A stretch of 64,000 nucleotides of DNA. It comes from an uncultured Paraprevotella sp. (lineage in GTDB: Bacteria; Bacteroidota; Bacteroidia; Bacteroidales; Bacteroidaceae). The DNA is taken from the NCBI GenBank assembly GCA_947177395.1, contig CAMWUI010000011.1:1-64000 (forward strand). The letters are read 5' to 3'. The notes beneath the pieces are model-generated. The model was not told where the DNA came from. It searched no databases and saw only the letters and a program-made list of their open reading frames with translations. The translations under genes were made by a program, and so were the position numbers. Of this stretch, positions 16,803 through 27,773 are shown piece by piece (positions within the stretch are counted from its first letter, which is position 1; the number at the start of each line of letters is the position of its first letter).

Positions 16803-18316
16803 TACGGAATTACAATTTTATAGGCATGACGATTCCGCCGCACGACATAAATGCCCCTGCGCTCCGGAACCTCCTTGCCCACGTATGTCCCGTGAATCGT
16901 GAATACAGCGTCCTCCTCGCCTACCGGAGACATGAAATTATCATGAATACCGGAAGTTTGCGGTATTCCCGTCACACGGACATTCTTCACCTCCCATGCA
17001 TAGCAGGCCGACGGGTCTGCCGTATACCGGAACGCCAGTCTTATCTTCTGTCCGGCAAACGGCGACAGGTCCAGTTCACCGGCCGTCTCGAACGCTGTGA
17101 AGTTCTTCGCAGGCCGTGCCGGGAAGACGGGCTGCAGGTCGGTCCATCGGGCCAGAGCCGGAGCACCGTCGTAGTCCGTACTCACCTTCACGGAGAAGCG
17201 GTCATCCACATCTGCGGAAAGATTGAACCCTGTGGCATGTTCGAAGGTAAGGCATGCCGAACGGCAGGACGTCAGGTCCAATTCCGGGGACAAAAGCCAG
17301 GCATCGGCTTCCTTCCCTTTCGAATAGGCGTTCGCCACCATACATTTATATTGTGACGAATGTTCCCACATCGCGGAATATTTCCCATCGACTCCCACGA
17401 CCGTAAATGTCCCCATCCCGCTCTCGAATGTCTCGTCGAGCAACAGGGCGGGATCTTTCTCCGGATCTTCCGGCTGTGGCGTATCGGGTACTTCTGTCGA
17501 ACTGCCGTCCACGGAAAATGCATACGCGATACTGTCGCCCCAAACGTATTCGGCCAGATTGGGGTAGTCGACGAAGGGATTCCGATTACCTTGCCTCTTG
17601 TAGACAGCCTCGTTGCGCGCCTTCTCTATGTCATCCACCGGATCCTCCTTGCACCACTGCAGGAAAAGCCGATAGGCCCAGGGCTGCAAGGTGGGCCAGT
17701 TTCCCTGCTGCAAAGTGCTCAAGGCCGCGCTTCCCGTCCAAGTCAGGTCCTGATAACAGGTCGCCATATAGAAATAAGCTCGGGCGAAATCCCCTTTCCA
17801 TTTGTCGGCCGGCTCCCACAACTGGATGGATGTGCCTCCGGCTCCGGGTCCCGTACCCACCTTCGTGCATCCGTTGTCCGTCTTCACCGTCGTGACCACC
17901 CCCATCGGATAATTCCCTTTGGACGAATTTATCTTCGACTCGCAGGGCATCAGGTGGTGAATATCCTTATAAGCCTGGTTCTTGCTCCCGCCCCACCAGC
18001 TTTTCGGGAACGAATGCTCGATGTTCATGCCACCGGGAACAGCCCCCCGGCTCGTGAAATAGAACACCTCGTTGCTATACCGGTCGCACACCCGGTTGTC
18101 GGCCATCCGGTCCGTATCGTAGAAACCGTCCCATGTGGCTCCGCTGCCGCTTCCATAGCTCAGCACATCGGCCTTCCTGATAATCTCATGCAAGGCGTTC
18201 TTCAACGCCTCCTTCTTCTTTCCGTCGGCCGCATCATAGTAACCCGGCGGTATCGTTGCCGACAACGGCCATACATGCAACAGGCACAAACACACGGAAA
18301 TAATTATTTTTTTCAT
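16802..18316 (-). CDS. Secreted endonuclease I family protein
   Basis: This 504-aa secreted protein has a signal peptide (residues 1-20, WPLSA) and an endonuclease I domain at about 26-260. It has NIEH with His101, PKSWWG (104-109), DIHHLMP (118-124) and an N130/KGN133-135 cluster, so the catalytic set looks complete. An acidic Pro-rich linker (near 280-293) leads to a beta-sandwich domain of the choice-of-anchor J/MAM-like type, and a C-terminal GIYVVRRN-type tail suggests type IX-like sorting. It is the first gene of a four-gene minus-strand operon with the paralogue, truA and eamA. The promoter -7 box is at 18352-18359. Confidence 0.88.
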   Translation of the reverse strand: MKKIIISVCLCLLHVWPLSATIPPGYYDAADGKKKEALKNALHEIIRKADVLSYGSGSGATWDGFYDTDRMADNRVCDRYSNEVFYFTSRGAVPGGMNIEHSFPKSWWGGSKNQAYKDIHHLMPCESKINSSKGNYPMGVVTTVKTDNGCTKVGTGPGAGGTSIQLWEPADKWKGDFARAYFYMATCYQDLTWTGSAALSTLQQGNWPTLQPWAYRLFLQWCKEDPVDDIEKARNEAVYKRQGNRNPFVDYPNLAEYVWGDSIAYAFSVDGSSTEVPDTPQPEDPEKDPALLLDETFESGMGTFTVVGVDGKYSAMWEHSSQYKCMVANAYSKGKEADAWLLSPELDLTSCRSACLTFEHATGFNLSADVDDRFSVKVSTDYDGAPALARWTDLQPVFPARPAKNFTAFETAGELDLSPFAGQKIRLAFRYTADPSACYAWEVKNVRVTGIPQTSGIHDNFMSPVGEEDAVFTIHGTYVGKEVPERRGIYVVRRNRHAYKIVIP

Positions 18317-19931
<1,615 letters not shown>

Positions 19932-19969
19932 TTACGATATACTTTTTACGAATAAGCCATTATTTATTG

Positions 19970-20016
19970 AGGCTGTGTCGTGACGGGAGTCACGCGCAGC
20001 CTTGCTATCTTTTTAT
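19970..20016 (+). terminator. Terminator of eno
   Basis: A two-part stem (AGGCTG 19970-19975 with CAGCCT 19997-20002; CGTGAC 19979-19984 with GTCACG 19989-19994) with a GGGA loop, followed by TGCTATCTTTTT. Confidence 0.85.
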
Positions 20017-20213
20017 CAAACTGGAAGTTATATAAAACACGACGTATCAAAATCCGCATCTTGCATCGGGAACAGTTACCTCCGTCATTACCCACAAATC
20101 ATAAAAACCATATATACATATTATATAGACACGGGGGAATTCCGCCGCCATACGCCGCCTGCTTCCCGAACTTGCAACAGACGGCTTTCCGAATGGACAA
20201 CTGTTCACTTCCC

Positions 20214-20333
20214 AAGTGGAGTGCGCTCCATTGGGGGTAGTGGAGTGCTATTCACTTAGGGTAGTGGAGTGCTGTTCACTTGGGGTAGTGGAGTGCTGTT
20301 CACTTAGGGTAGTGAAGTGCTGTCCACTCGACA
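20214..20333. repeat. 24-bp tandem repeat, five units
   Basis: Units start at 20214, 20238, 20262, 20286 and 20310. The core is TAGTGGAGTGCTGTTCACTT followed by four bases, usually AGGG or GGGG. Each unit begins AGTG and has CACT 14 bases later, so each can form a small hairpin. The same family recurs at 37419-37538. The spaces between cores are constant, so this is not a CRISPR. Confidence 0.9.
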
Positions 20334-20580
20334 GACGAACTGTTGCGCAGCCACGAAGCCGTATGTTAGCAGACCCAAAAGCGGGCGGCAACGCCCATCC
20401 TGTCGGACACAAAACGTTTTTCATAGTAAAAGAACTCCTTTATTTGCTTAAAAATCCATAAAATAAGCGTTCACAACGGAAGAACAGTCCCCGTCTGCCC
20501 AAAAAATTATTGCGGGATTATATGGTATATATCATTTTTTTTCCGAAATTTGCAAAATTAGTATTGACAATCTATTTAAT

Positions 20581-21627
20581 ATGGAATTTACAGCTAAGCA
20601 AATAGCCGAATTTATCCAAGGCCGGGTGGAAGGTAATCTCGAGACTACGGTACACACATTTGCCAAAATAGAAGAGGGTATTCCCGGAGCTATTTCTTTT
20701 CTTTCAAATCCCAAATACACACACTATCTATACGAAAGCCGGTCCAGCATTATCCTCGTGGATAACAAACTGACACTGGAAAGGCCGGTTGAAGCCACTC
20801 TGATACGGGTGGACAATCCATACGAAGCCGTGGCTAAACTTCTGACTCTTTACGAAGCGACCAAACCCCGCAAAACGGGTATCGACCCGCTGGCTTTCGT
20901 CGCCCCGACCGCCACTGTCGGGGAAAACTGCTACATCGCTCCTTTCGCCTACATCGGCGAACATGCGGTGATAGGCGACAACACGCAGATTTATCCGCAT
21001 GCGACGATATACGACCACGCCAGCGTGGGAGATGACTGCATACTCTATCCCAATGTATCCGTTTACCACCATTGCAAAGTAGGCAATCGGGTGATACTGC
21101 ATGCAGGATGCGTCATCGGTGCGGACGGATTCGGATTCGCTCCCACCGCAGAAGGATACAGCAAGATCCCCCAGATCGGCACAGTCACCATCGAAGATGA
21201 TGTGGAAATCGGCGCCAATTCATGCGTAGACCGATCCACGATGGGCTCCACTGTCATCCGGCGCGGCGTCAAACTGGACAATCTGGTACAGATAGCGCAC
21301 AATGTCGAAGTCGGCGAGAACACAGTCATGTCCGCCCAGGTGGGTGTGGCCGGTTCGACGAAAATAGGAAAATGGTGTATGTTCGGTGGCCAGGTCGGCA
21401 TAACCGGACATGCCGTCATCGGCGACGAAGTACACTCCGGAGCGCAGGCCGGCATCGCCGGAAGCATCCGCAAAGGCCATGTGACCGTGCAGGGATCTCC
21501 GGCCATCGACGCAAAGAACTTCGCCCGTTCGAGTGTCGTATATAAGAACCTGCCGGAAATGTACAGCGAGTTCAACCGGATGAAAAAAGAGATAGAAGAA
21601 CTGAAACAACTCTTAGCAAAAAAATAA
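20581..21627 (+). CDS. lpxD: UDP-3-O-(3-hydroxyacyl)glucosamine N-acyltransferase
   Basis: This 348-aa cytosolic acyltransferase is the third step of lipid A synthesis, adding a 3-hydroxyacyl chain to the 2-amino group of UDP-3-O-acylglucosamine. An N-terminal uridine-binding domain (about residues 1-100) precedes a left-handed beta-helix of hexapeptide repeats (about 105-320), containing GADGFGF and the catalytic-histidine motif IAHNVEVG. The C-terminal helix ([11 protein letters not shown]) is usual for the family. It is the first gene of the run lpxD-lpxC/fabZ-lpxA, 13 bases before the next gene. Confidence 0.96.
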   Translation: MEFTAKQIAEFIQGRVEGNLETTVHTFAKIEEGIPGAISFLSNPKYTHYLYESRSSIILVDNKLTLERPVEATLIRVDNPYEAVAKLLTLYEATKPRKTGIDPLAFVAPTATVGENCYIAPFAYIGEHAVIGDNTQIYPHATIYDHASVGDDCILYPNVSVYHHCKVGNRVILHAGCVIGADGFGFAPTAEGYSKIPQIGTVTIEDDVEIGANSCVDRSTMGSTVIRRGVKLDNLVQIAHNVEVGENTVMSAQVGVAGSTKIGKWCMFGGQVGITGHAVIGDEVHSGAQAGIAGSIRKGHVTVQGSPAIDAKNFARSSVVYKNLPEMYSEFNRMKKEIEELKQLLAKK

Positions 21628-21640
21628 GTAACTATAAGCC

Positions 21641-23026
21641 ATGCTGAAACAAAATACATTGAACGGCAGCTTTTCGCTCTGCGGAAAAGGTTTGCATACG
21701 GGACTGAACCTGACCGTGACATTCAATCCCGCGCCCGAAAACCACGGGTATAAGATACAGCGCATCGACATGGAAGGCATGCCAGTCATCGACGGGGTAG
21801 CGGAAAACGTGGTGGAAACGACAAGAGGCACGGTTCTGGGACGCGGCGAAGCCAAATGCAGCACCGTGGAACACGCGCTGGCGGCCCTTTATGCCATGGG
21901 AGTGGATAACTGCCTGATACAGGTGAACGGCCCGGAGATGCCCATCCTGGACGGAAGCGCCGAAATCTATGTGGAGAACATCAAGCGTGTAGGTATCGCC
22001 GAACAGAACGCGGTCAAGGATTATTATATCATCCGCAAGAAAATCGAAGTGAAAGACGAAGCCACAGGCTCCTGCATCACCATCCTGCCCGACGAGGACT
22101 TCAGCATCACCACGATGATTTCGTTCAATTCCAAAGTACTGAACAGCCAGTTCGCCACCTTGGACAACATGGCTGACTTCGAGAAGGAAATAGCTCCTAG
22201 CCGCACATTCGTCTTCGTACGCGAAATAGAGCAGTTGTTGCATGCCGGCCTCATCAAAGGCGGTGATCTGGACAACGCCATTGTCATCTATGAAAACGAA
22301 ACGACGCAGGAAGCGCTTGACAAACTGGCCGACCAGATCGGAGTGCCGCATCACGATGCGACGCGGAAAGGCTATCTGAACCACAAGCCCTTGGTGTGGG
22401 AAAACGAACCGGCACGCCACAAACTGCTGGACATCATCGGAGACATGGCGCTGATAGGCAAACCCATCAAAGGACGTATCATCGCCACCCGTCCGGGACA
22501 TACCATCAACAACAAGTTTGCCCGCCTGATGCGCAAGGAAATACGGGTGCATGAAATCCAGGCTCCGGGATACGATTGTAACGAGGCGCCCCTCATGGAC
22601 GTAAAGCGCATCCGCGAACTGCTCCCCCACCGCTATCCGATGCAACTGGTCGACAAAGTAATCGAACTCGGCCCCACTTCCATTGTGGCTGTCAAGAATG
22701 TCACGACCAACGAGCCTTTCTTCACGGGCCACTTCCCTCAGGAGCCTGTCATGCCGGGAGTGTTGCAGATTGAAGCCATGGCTCAGGCCGGCGGCCTTCT
22801 GGTGCTCAATTCCGTAGAGGAACCGGAACGCTGGAGTACCTACTTCCTGAAAATCGACGGTGTCAAATTCCGCCAGAAAGTGGTGCCGGGCGACACTCTG
22901 CTATTCAAAGTCGAGTTGCTGGCACCGTTGCGCCATGGAATCTCCTCCATGAAAGGATACGTATTCGTCGGCGAGAACATCGTCACGGAAGCCACATTTA
23001 CAGCACAGATCGTTAAAAACAAATAG
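21641..23026 (+). CDS. lpxC/fabZ: Bifunctional LpxC deacetylase / FabZ dehydratase
   Basis: This 461-aa fusion is typical of Bacteroidetes. The N-terminal LpxC part (about residues 1-300) is a zinc deacetylase that commits UDP-acyl-GlcNAc to lipid A synthesis; it shows the zinc motif STVEHALAAL and HKLLDIIGD. The C-terminal FabZ part (about 315-461) is the 3-hydroxyacyl-ACP dehydratase of fatty acid elongation, with LLPHRYPMQLVD and the catalytic GHFPQEPVMPGV. Joining both activities ties lipid A output to the 3-hydroxyacyl-ACP branch point. It sits between lpxD and lpxA, with gaps of 13 and 12 bases. Confidence 0.97.
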   Translation: MLKQNTLNGSFSLCGKGLHTGLNLTVTFNPAPENHGYKIQRIDMEGMPVIDGVAENVVETTRGTVLGRGEAKCSTVEHALAALYAMGVDNCLIQVNGPEMPILDGSAEIYVENIKRVGIAEQNAVKDYYIIRKKIEVKDEATGSCITILPDEDFSITTMISFNSKVLNSQFATLDNMADFEKEIAPSRTFVFVREIEQLLHAGLIKGGDLDNAIVIYENETTQEALDKLADQIGVPHHDATRKGYLNHKPLVWENEPARHKLLDIIGDMALIGKPIKGRIIATRPGHTINNKFARLMRKEIRVHEIQAPGYDCNEAPLMDVKRIRELLPHRYPMQLVDKVIELGPTSIVAVKNVTTNEPFFTGHFPQEPVMPGVLQIEAMAQAGGLLVLNSVEEPERWSTYFLKIDGVKFRQKVVPGDTLLFKVELLAPLRHGISSMKGYVFVGENIVTEATFTAQIVKNK

Positions 23027-23038
23027 AGACAAGGAAGA

Positions 23039-23812
23039 ATGAGCAAAATAAGCCCGCTGGCATTTATCGACCCGGAAGCCTGTATCGGAGAGAACTGCGA
23101 AATCGGTCCGTTCTGCTTTATAGACAAGAACGTCGTCATCGGAGACAACAACGTGTTGATGAATAGTGTGACCGTCCTGAGCGGAGCCCGCATAGGAAAT
23201 GGAAACCGCTTGTTTCCGGGAGCCGTCATCAGCGCCATTCCCCAAGACCTGAAATTCCGCGGAGAGGAAACGACCGCCGTTATCGGCGACAACAATACGC
23301 TACGCGAGAACGTAACGGTGAACCGCGGCACGGCGGCCAAGGGCACGACAAAAGTCGGCAGCAACAACCTGCTGATGGAGGGAGTCCACGTAGCGCATGA
23401 CGCCATTGTCGGCAACGGTTGCATCATCGGCAACGGAACGAAGATGGCCGGCGAAATTATTATCGACGACTTTGCCATTCTGAGTGCCAACGTACTGATG
23501 CACCAGTTCTGCCGGGTGGGCGGCTACACAATGGTCGGCGGTGGCACCCGCTTTAGCCAGGATGTCCCCCCGTTCATCATCTGCGCCCGGGAACCGGCGG
23601 CTTATTGCGGCCTGAATATTGTCGGCCTGCGCCGTCGCGGATTCAGCAACGAACTGATTGAAAACATACATGCGGCCTACCGCATCATCTATCAGGAAAA
23701 ACTGAAAACAGACGAAGCCCTGACACGCATCCGCGAAACCATCCCCATGAGCAAGGAAATCGAATACATCATCCGCTTCCTTGAGGAATCCAAACGGGGA
23801 TTCGTACATTAA
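23039..23812 (+). CDS. lpxA: UDP-N-acetylglucosamine O-acyltransferase
   Basis: This 257-aa cytosolic enzyme catalyses the first step of lipid A synthesis, transferring a 3-hydroxyacyl group from ACP to UDP-GlcNAc. Hexapeptide repeats of a left-handed beta-helix span residues 1-190, with HVAHDAIVGNGCI holding the catalytic histidine, followed by a helical C-terminal domain (from NELIENIHAAYRIIY). The length is normal. It is co-transcribed with lpxC/fabZ. Confidence 0.96.
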   Translation: MSKISPLAFIDPEACIGENCEIGPFCFIDKNVVIGDNNVLMNSVTVLSGARIGNGNRLFPGAVISAIPQDLKFRGEETTAVIGDNNTLRENVTVNRGTAAKGTTKVGSNNLLMEGVHVAHDAIVGNGCIIGNGTKMAGEIIIDDFAILSANVLMHQFCRVGGYTMVGGGTRFSQDVPPFIICAREPAAYCGLNIVGLRRRGFSNELIENIHAAYRIIYQEKLKTDEALTRIRETIPMSKEIEYIIRFLEESKRGFVH

Positions 23813-23835
23813 TCTAACAGCTTCCTCATTCGGCT

Positions 23836-24384
23836 ATGATTCACAAGTTTATTCTCATATCTCCGGAAGTAGAAGATTTCGCATGCGAGATTCTCATCGA
23901 CGCGGATGCGACATTCTATGAGTTGCATCGCATCATCCAGCAAACCTGCGGATACGCGGAAGACCAGTTGACCAGTTTTTTTCTCTGCAACGAAAACTGG
24001 GAGAAAGAGCGGGAAATCGTACTGGAGGACATGGGGCAGACTCCCGCTGACGAAGACATATACGTGATGAGAGAGACGCGCCTGGGGGACATGCTGGAAG
24101 AAGAAAGACAACATATTGCCTATGTTTTCGATCCCCTGGAGGAACGTGTGCTTCTTTTGGAACTGTCCGAAATAATCTTCGGCAAAAACCAGACTTCTCC
24201 CGTATGTAGCCGGCGCCACGGCAACGCGCCGCAGCAATCTTTGGATGCGGATGAAATGCCGGAAAAGCCCCACGTACAGAAAACAGAAGAACTGGACGAG
24301 AATTTCTACGGCAGCGAAGGCTTCGATTCCGAAGAGTTCGACCCCGAAGGCTTTGAAATCAGCGACGGCAATCCCTACGCCTGA
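23836..24384 (+). CDS. Plasmid pRiA4b ORF-3-like protein
   Basis: This 182-aa soluble protein has an N-terminal alpha/beta domain (about residues 1-125: [23 protein letters not shown], then the [11 protein letters not shown] segment) of the pRiA4b ORF-3 / 'IS1096 passenger TnpR' family. A variable, very acidic tail follows (about 140-182). The family name comes from mobile elements, but no transposase or inverted repeats are present. The gene sits between lpxA and miaA and overlaps the miaA start by one base (TGATG arrangement), so it is probably coupled to miaA. Function unknown. Confidence 0.75.
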   Translation: MIHKFILISPEVEDFACEILIDADATFYELHRIIQQTCGYAEDQLTSFFLCNENWEKEREIVLEDMGQTPADEDIYVMRETRLGDMLEEERQHIAYVFDPLEERVLLLELSEIIFGKNQTSPVCSRRHGNAPQQSLDADEMPEKPHVQKTEELDENFYGSEGFDSEEFDPEGFEISDGNPYA

Positions 24385-25283
24385 TGAAAAACCTTGTCGT
24401 CCTGACCGGCCCTACCGGCGTCGGAAAAACGGAACTCAGTCTTTCTCTGGCGGAGTTTCTGCACTCCCCTGTCATCAACGCTGATTCCCGCCAATTATAC
24501 GCAGAACTCGAAATCGGTACGGCCGCTCCCACTCCGGAGCAAAGGCAGAGAGTGGAACACCGCTTCGTAGGCACTCTCCGGCTGACAGACTATTACAGCG
24601 CTGCCCAATACGAAAACGACGTATTGCAAACGCTTGAAACACTATTCGCACATCAGGACCACGCCCTATTGTCGGGCGGTAGCATGATGTACATAGACGC
24701 CGTATGCAAAGGCATCGACGACATCCCTACCGTAGATGCGGAGACCCGCGACCTGATGCTGGCCCGCTACCGGACAGAGGGACTGAACACGCTGGCCGAC
24801 GAGTTGCGCCTGTTGGATCCGACTTACTACAACGAAGCGGATATACGGAATCCCAAACGGGTCATCCATGCACTGGAAATCTGTTATATGACCGGAAAGC
24901 CCTATTCGTCCTTCCGGACCCACCGGACAAAGAAACGTCCGTTCCAAATCATCAAAATAGGATTGCAACGGGAACGGGAGGATTTGTACCGGCGCATCAA
25001 CGATCGGGTAGAGCAAATGGTGGAAAACGGACTGATAGACGAAGCGCTTCGCGTAAAAGCCTATCGGCAGACGAATGCCTTGAACACAGTCGGATATAAA
25101 GAAATATTCAGATACCTTGACGGAGAATGGACACTGGACTTCGCCAAGGAGAAAATAAAACAAAACACCCGCATCTATTCACGCAAACAAATGACATGGC
25201 TACGCCGCGATCCGGACATGACCTGGTTCCATCCCGACCAGACCGAAGATATCCTAAATTTTATCCGGAAAGCCATACAATGA
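24384..25283 (+). CDS. miaA: tRNA dimethylallyltransferase
   Basis: This 299-aa enzyme transfers a dimethylallyl group to A37 of tRNAs reading UNN codons. It has the P-loop [12 protein letters not shown] near the N-terminus, INADSRQLY (substrate Asp), a [11 protein letters not shown] loop and a basic tRNA-binding C-terminal half. The start overlaps the stop of the upstream ORF-3-like gene, so translation is likely coupled. Confidence 0.95.
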   Translation: MKNLVVLTGPTGVGKTELSLSLAEFLHSPVINADSRQLYAELEIGTAAPTPEQRQRVEHRFVGTLRLTDYYSAAQYENDVLQTLETLFAHQDHALLSGGSMMYIDAVCKGIDDIPTVDAETRDLMLARYRTEGLNTLADELRLLDPTYYNEADIRNPKRVIHALEICYMTGKPYSSFRTHRTKKRPFQIIKIGLQREREDLYRRINDRVEQMVENGLIDEALRVKAYRQTNALNTVGYKEIFRYLDGEWTLDFAKEKIKQNTRIYSRKQMTWLRRDPDMTWFHPDQTEDILNFIRKAIQ

Positions 25284-25296
25284 GCGAACAAATTCG

Positions 25297-25304
25297 TATT
25301 TTTG
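25297..25304 (+). promoter_or_regulatory. Internal promoter -7 box before PBP1A
   Basis: TATTTTTG matches TAnnTTTG and lies 21 bases upstream of the PBP1A start, after the miaA stop. PBP1A and the helicase may therefore be expressed independently of the lpx genes. Confidence 0.55.
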
Positions 25305-25325
25305 CAGCATCGTTAATAAAACATT

Positions 25326-27764
25326 ATGGGCAAGAACGAAACTGTCCGGCGGAAGAATCCCGTTCCTTGGATTTGGAACGGATGCAAAAGGGGGCTGCGG
25401 AAGATTTATTGCGGCCCGTGGTATAAGCGTCTGGCCGCATACTTGTGCACCCTGTTTGCCGGCATGGTATTACTGCTCATTGCCGTCGACTGTAATTTCC
25501 TGAATCTTTTCGGTCGCTCTCCCGGCTTCAGCGAAATCAGGCATCCTGTCAACAACGAGGCATCGGAGATATACAGCGCCGACAGCCTCCTCATAGGACG
25601 CTATTTCAATGAAAACCGGACGCCGGTGACGTACGGACAGATTTCCCCGCTGCTGATACAGACACTCATAGACACGGAAGACGAACGTTTTTACCAACAC
25701 CACGGCATAGACTTCCGGGGGTTGTTCGCCGCAGCCAAGGACATGCTGGGCGGACGCGCGCGCGGCGCCAGCACCATCACCCAGCAACTGGCCAAAAACC
25801 TGTTCCGCGTGCGTACTCAATATTCTACCGGTGTGCTCGGGAAAGTACCGGGGCTGAAGATTCTTGTCATGAAAGCCAAGGAATGGATCGTCGCCATCAA
25901 ACTGGAACGGGTGTTCACCAAGGAGGAAATACTCACGATGTATTTCAACACCGTGGATTTCGGCTCCAATTCTTTCGGAATCAAAACAGCCAGCCGAACT
26001 TATTTCGGAACCACTCCGGACAAACTCACATACGAACAATCGGCCACCTTGGTGGGCCTGCTCAAAGCCACATCCACCTACAATCCACGTCTCCATCCCG
26101 AGAACAGCCGCGAACGCCGCAATATAGTACTCACGAACCTGTACGATCACGGCCATCTGGTCCTGCATGGCAAGAAAGCCACCCCCGCCCAGCTGGATTC
26201 CCTCAAGGCCATTCCTGTGAAGGTGGTGCCGCGCACGTCGGAAAGCCGCTACGACGGTCCTGCCCCCTACTTTCGGGAAGCATTGGCCGAATACATCGAC
26301 ATGCTGTGCGAACAGGAACTGATACCCGGAACCGACGCCGGGCACAAGCTGGATTTATATGCGGACGGGCTCAAAATCTACACGACATTAGACACACGGA
26401 TGCAACAGCATGCCGAGGACGCCGCCCTGAAACAGATGAGGGTGATACAGGAGAATTTCAGGAACCACTGGGGGAGCACTCCTCCCTGGCAGGACGAGCG
26501 TCATCGTGAAATCCCCGGGTTCATCGAAGGTCTGGTCAAGCGGACCGCTGTCTACAAATACCTGAGCAGCCGTTTTCCCGGACAACCGGACTCAATAATC
26601 CATTATCTGAACCAGCCGCACAAAGTGACCCTTTTCAGTTACGACGGTCCGGTGGAGGACAGCCTGAGCACGATGGACTCCATCCGCTACATGGTCAAAT
26701 TCATGCACTGCGGCTTTATCGCCATCGAACCGCGAACACGCCACGTCAAGGCATGGGTGGGCGATGTGGATTTCAACTTCTGGAAATACGACAAGGTCAC
26801 GGCCATGCGCCAGCCCGGCTCCACGTTCAAACTGTTTGTTTACACCGAGGCCATGAACCAGGGACTGACTCCCTGCGACACACGTGTCGACATACTGACA
26901 CAATACCCCGACACGGTAGACGGCAAACCGACCCGGTGGGCGCCGCATAATGCCAACGGGACCTACTACGGAGTCGCCGTCCCGCTAAAATCCGCATTCG
27001 CGCAGAGCATCAACACCATCGCTGTCAAGTTAGGCTACGAAACCGGCATAGCGAATGTAGCCCGCACGGCGCACGCCATGGGCATACAATCCCCGTTGCA
27101 TGAGACTCCGGCGCTCAGTCTGGGATCTTCCGACGTCAACCTGCTGGAACTGACCAATGCCTACAGCACGGTCATCGATGACGGGAAATACCAGATGCCC
27201 ATTCTGATCACCCGCATAGAAGACCGAAACGGACAGACCATCTACACCGCCGGTCAGCATACGGAACAGGCCATCCCCTACCGGTCGGCCTACCTCATGC
27301 AGCAAATGCTCCGCTACGGAATGCGCGACCGGGGCGGCACGACAGCCGCCTTATGGAGTTACATCCGCCCCGTCGCAAACTTAACCCAGTTCGGCGGAAA
27401 AACGGGAACGTCCAACAACCACTCCGATGCCTGGTTTGTCGGAGTCACCCCGAACCTCGTCACCGGCGCATGGGTGGGCGGAGAATACCGTAGCATCCAC
27501 TTCCGGACAGGCGAACTGGGACAAGGCAGCCGCACCGCCCTGCCCATCTGCGGATATTTCTACCAGAATGTTTTGAAAGACGACCGCTTCCCGCAATACA
27601 GGGTGCCGTTCCCGGATGCCAAGGAGGATGTTCCCGCCTCCCTGTACAACTGCGAAGGATATTATGTCCCTGCCGAAACAGATTCTCTGAATGCATACAC
27701 GGACAGCGTGGCACACAGAGTCGACCCGCAGGACCCGGAAACCACTACCGCAACCGACTTATAA
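25326..27764 (+). CDS. Class A penicillin-binding protein (PBP1A)
   Basis: This 812-aa bifunctional peptidoglycan synthase has a short basic cytoplasmic tail, a single membrane anchor (about residues 37-55) and a periplasmic body. The GT51 glycosyltransferase motifs are EDERFYQHHG (118-127) and GASTITQQLAKNLF (147-160). The transpeptidase motifs are STFK with active Ser499, SIN (561-563) and KTGT (692-695). The catalytic set is complete and the length is usual. It polymerises glycan strands and crosslinks stem peptides. It follows miaA by 42 bases, with its own -7 box, and precedes the helicase by 9 bases. Confidence 0.95.
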   Translation: MGKNETVRRKNPVPWIWNGCKRGLRKIYCGPWYKRLAAYLCTLFAGMVLLLIAVDCNFLNLFGRSPGFSEIRHPVNNEASEIYSADSLLIGRYFNENRTPVTYGQISPLLIQTLIDTEDERFYQHHGIDFRGLFAAAKDMLGGRARGASTITQQLAKNLFRVRTQYSTGVLGKVPGLKILVMKAKEWIVAIKLERVFTKEEILTMYFNTVDFGSNSFGIKTASRTYFGTTPDKLTYEQSATLVGLLKATSTYNPRLHPENSRERRNIVLTNLYDHGHLVLHGKKATPAQLDSLKAIPVKVVPRTSESRYDGPAPYFREALAEYIDMLCEQELIPGTDAGHKLDLYADGLKIYTTLDTRMQQHAEDAALKQMRVIQENFRNHWGSTPPWQDERHREIPGFIEGLVKRTAVYKYLSSRFPGQPDSIIHYLNQPHKVTLFSYDGPVEDSLSTMDSIRYMVKFMHCGFIAIEPRTRHVKAWVGDVDFNFWKYDKVTAMRQPGSTFKLFVYTEAMNQGLTPCDTRVDILTQYPDTVDGKPTRWAPHNANGTYYGVAVPLKSAFAQSINTIAVKLGYETGIANVARTAHAMGIQSPLHETPALSLGSSDVNLLELTNAYSTVIDDGKYQMPILITRIEDRNGQTIYTAGQHTEQAIPYRSAYLMQQMLRYGMRDRGGTTAALWSYIRPVANLTQFGGKTGTSNNHSDAWFVGVTPNLVTGAWVGGEYRSIHFRTGELGQGSRTALPICGYFYQNVLKDDRFPQYRVPFPDAKEDVPASLYNCEGYYVPAETDSLNAYTDSVAHRVDPQDPETTTATDL

Positions 27765-27773
27765 ACTTGCCCC

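Larger units (their letters stand above)
19932..20580. other. Intergenic region with terminator and 24-bp tandem array
   Basis: This 649-bp gap holds the eno terminator (19970-20016) and a five-unit 24-bp tandem repeat (20214-20333). The rest has no gene I can support; an open frame over the repeat encodes only repeat-derived peptides. No good TAnnTTTG box for lpxD was found in the last 100 bases. Confidence 0.7.

Noticed and set aside
20216-20461. Open frame across the 24-bp tandem array
   Set aside because: Its peptide is a repetition of the array translated in frame (24 is a multiple of 3), with no start signal and no homology that I recognise.
23836-24384. Mobile element suggested by the 'IS1096 passenger' family name
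   Set aside because: No transposase, terminal inverted repeats or target duplication; the gene is embedded in a tight housekeeping operon.
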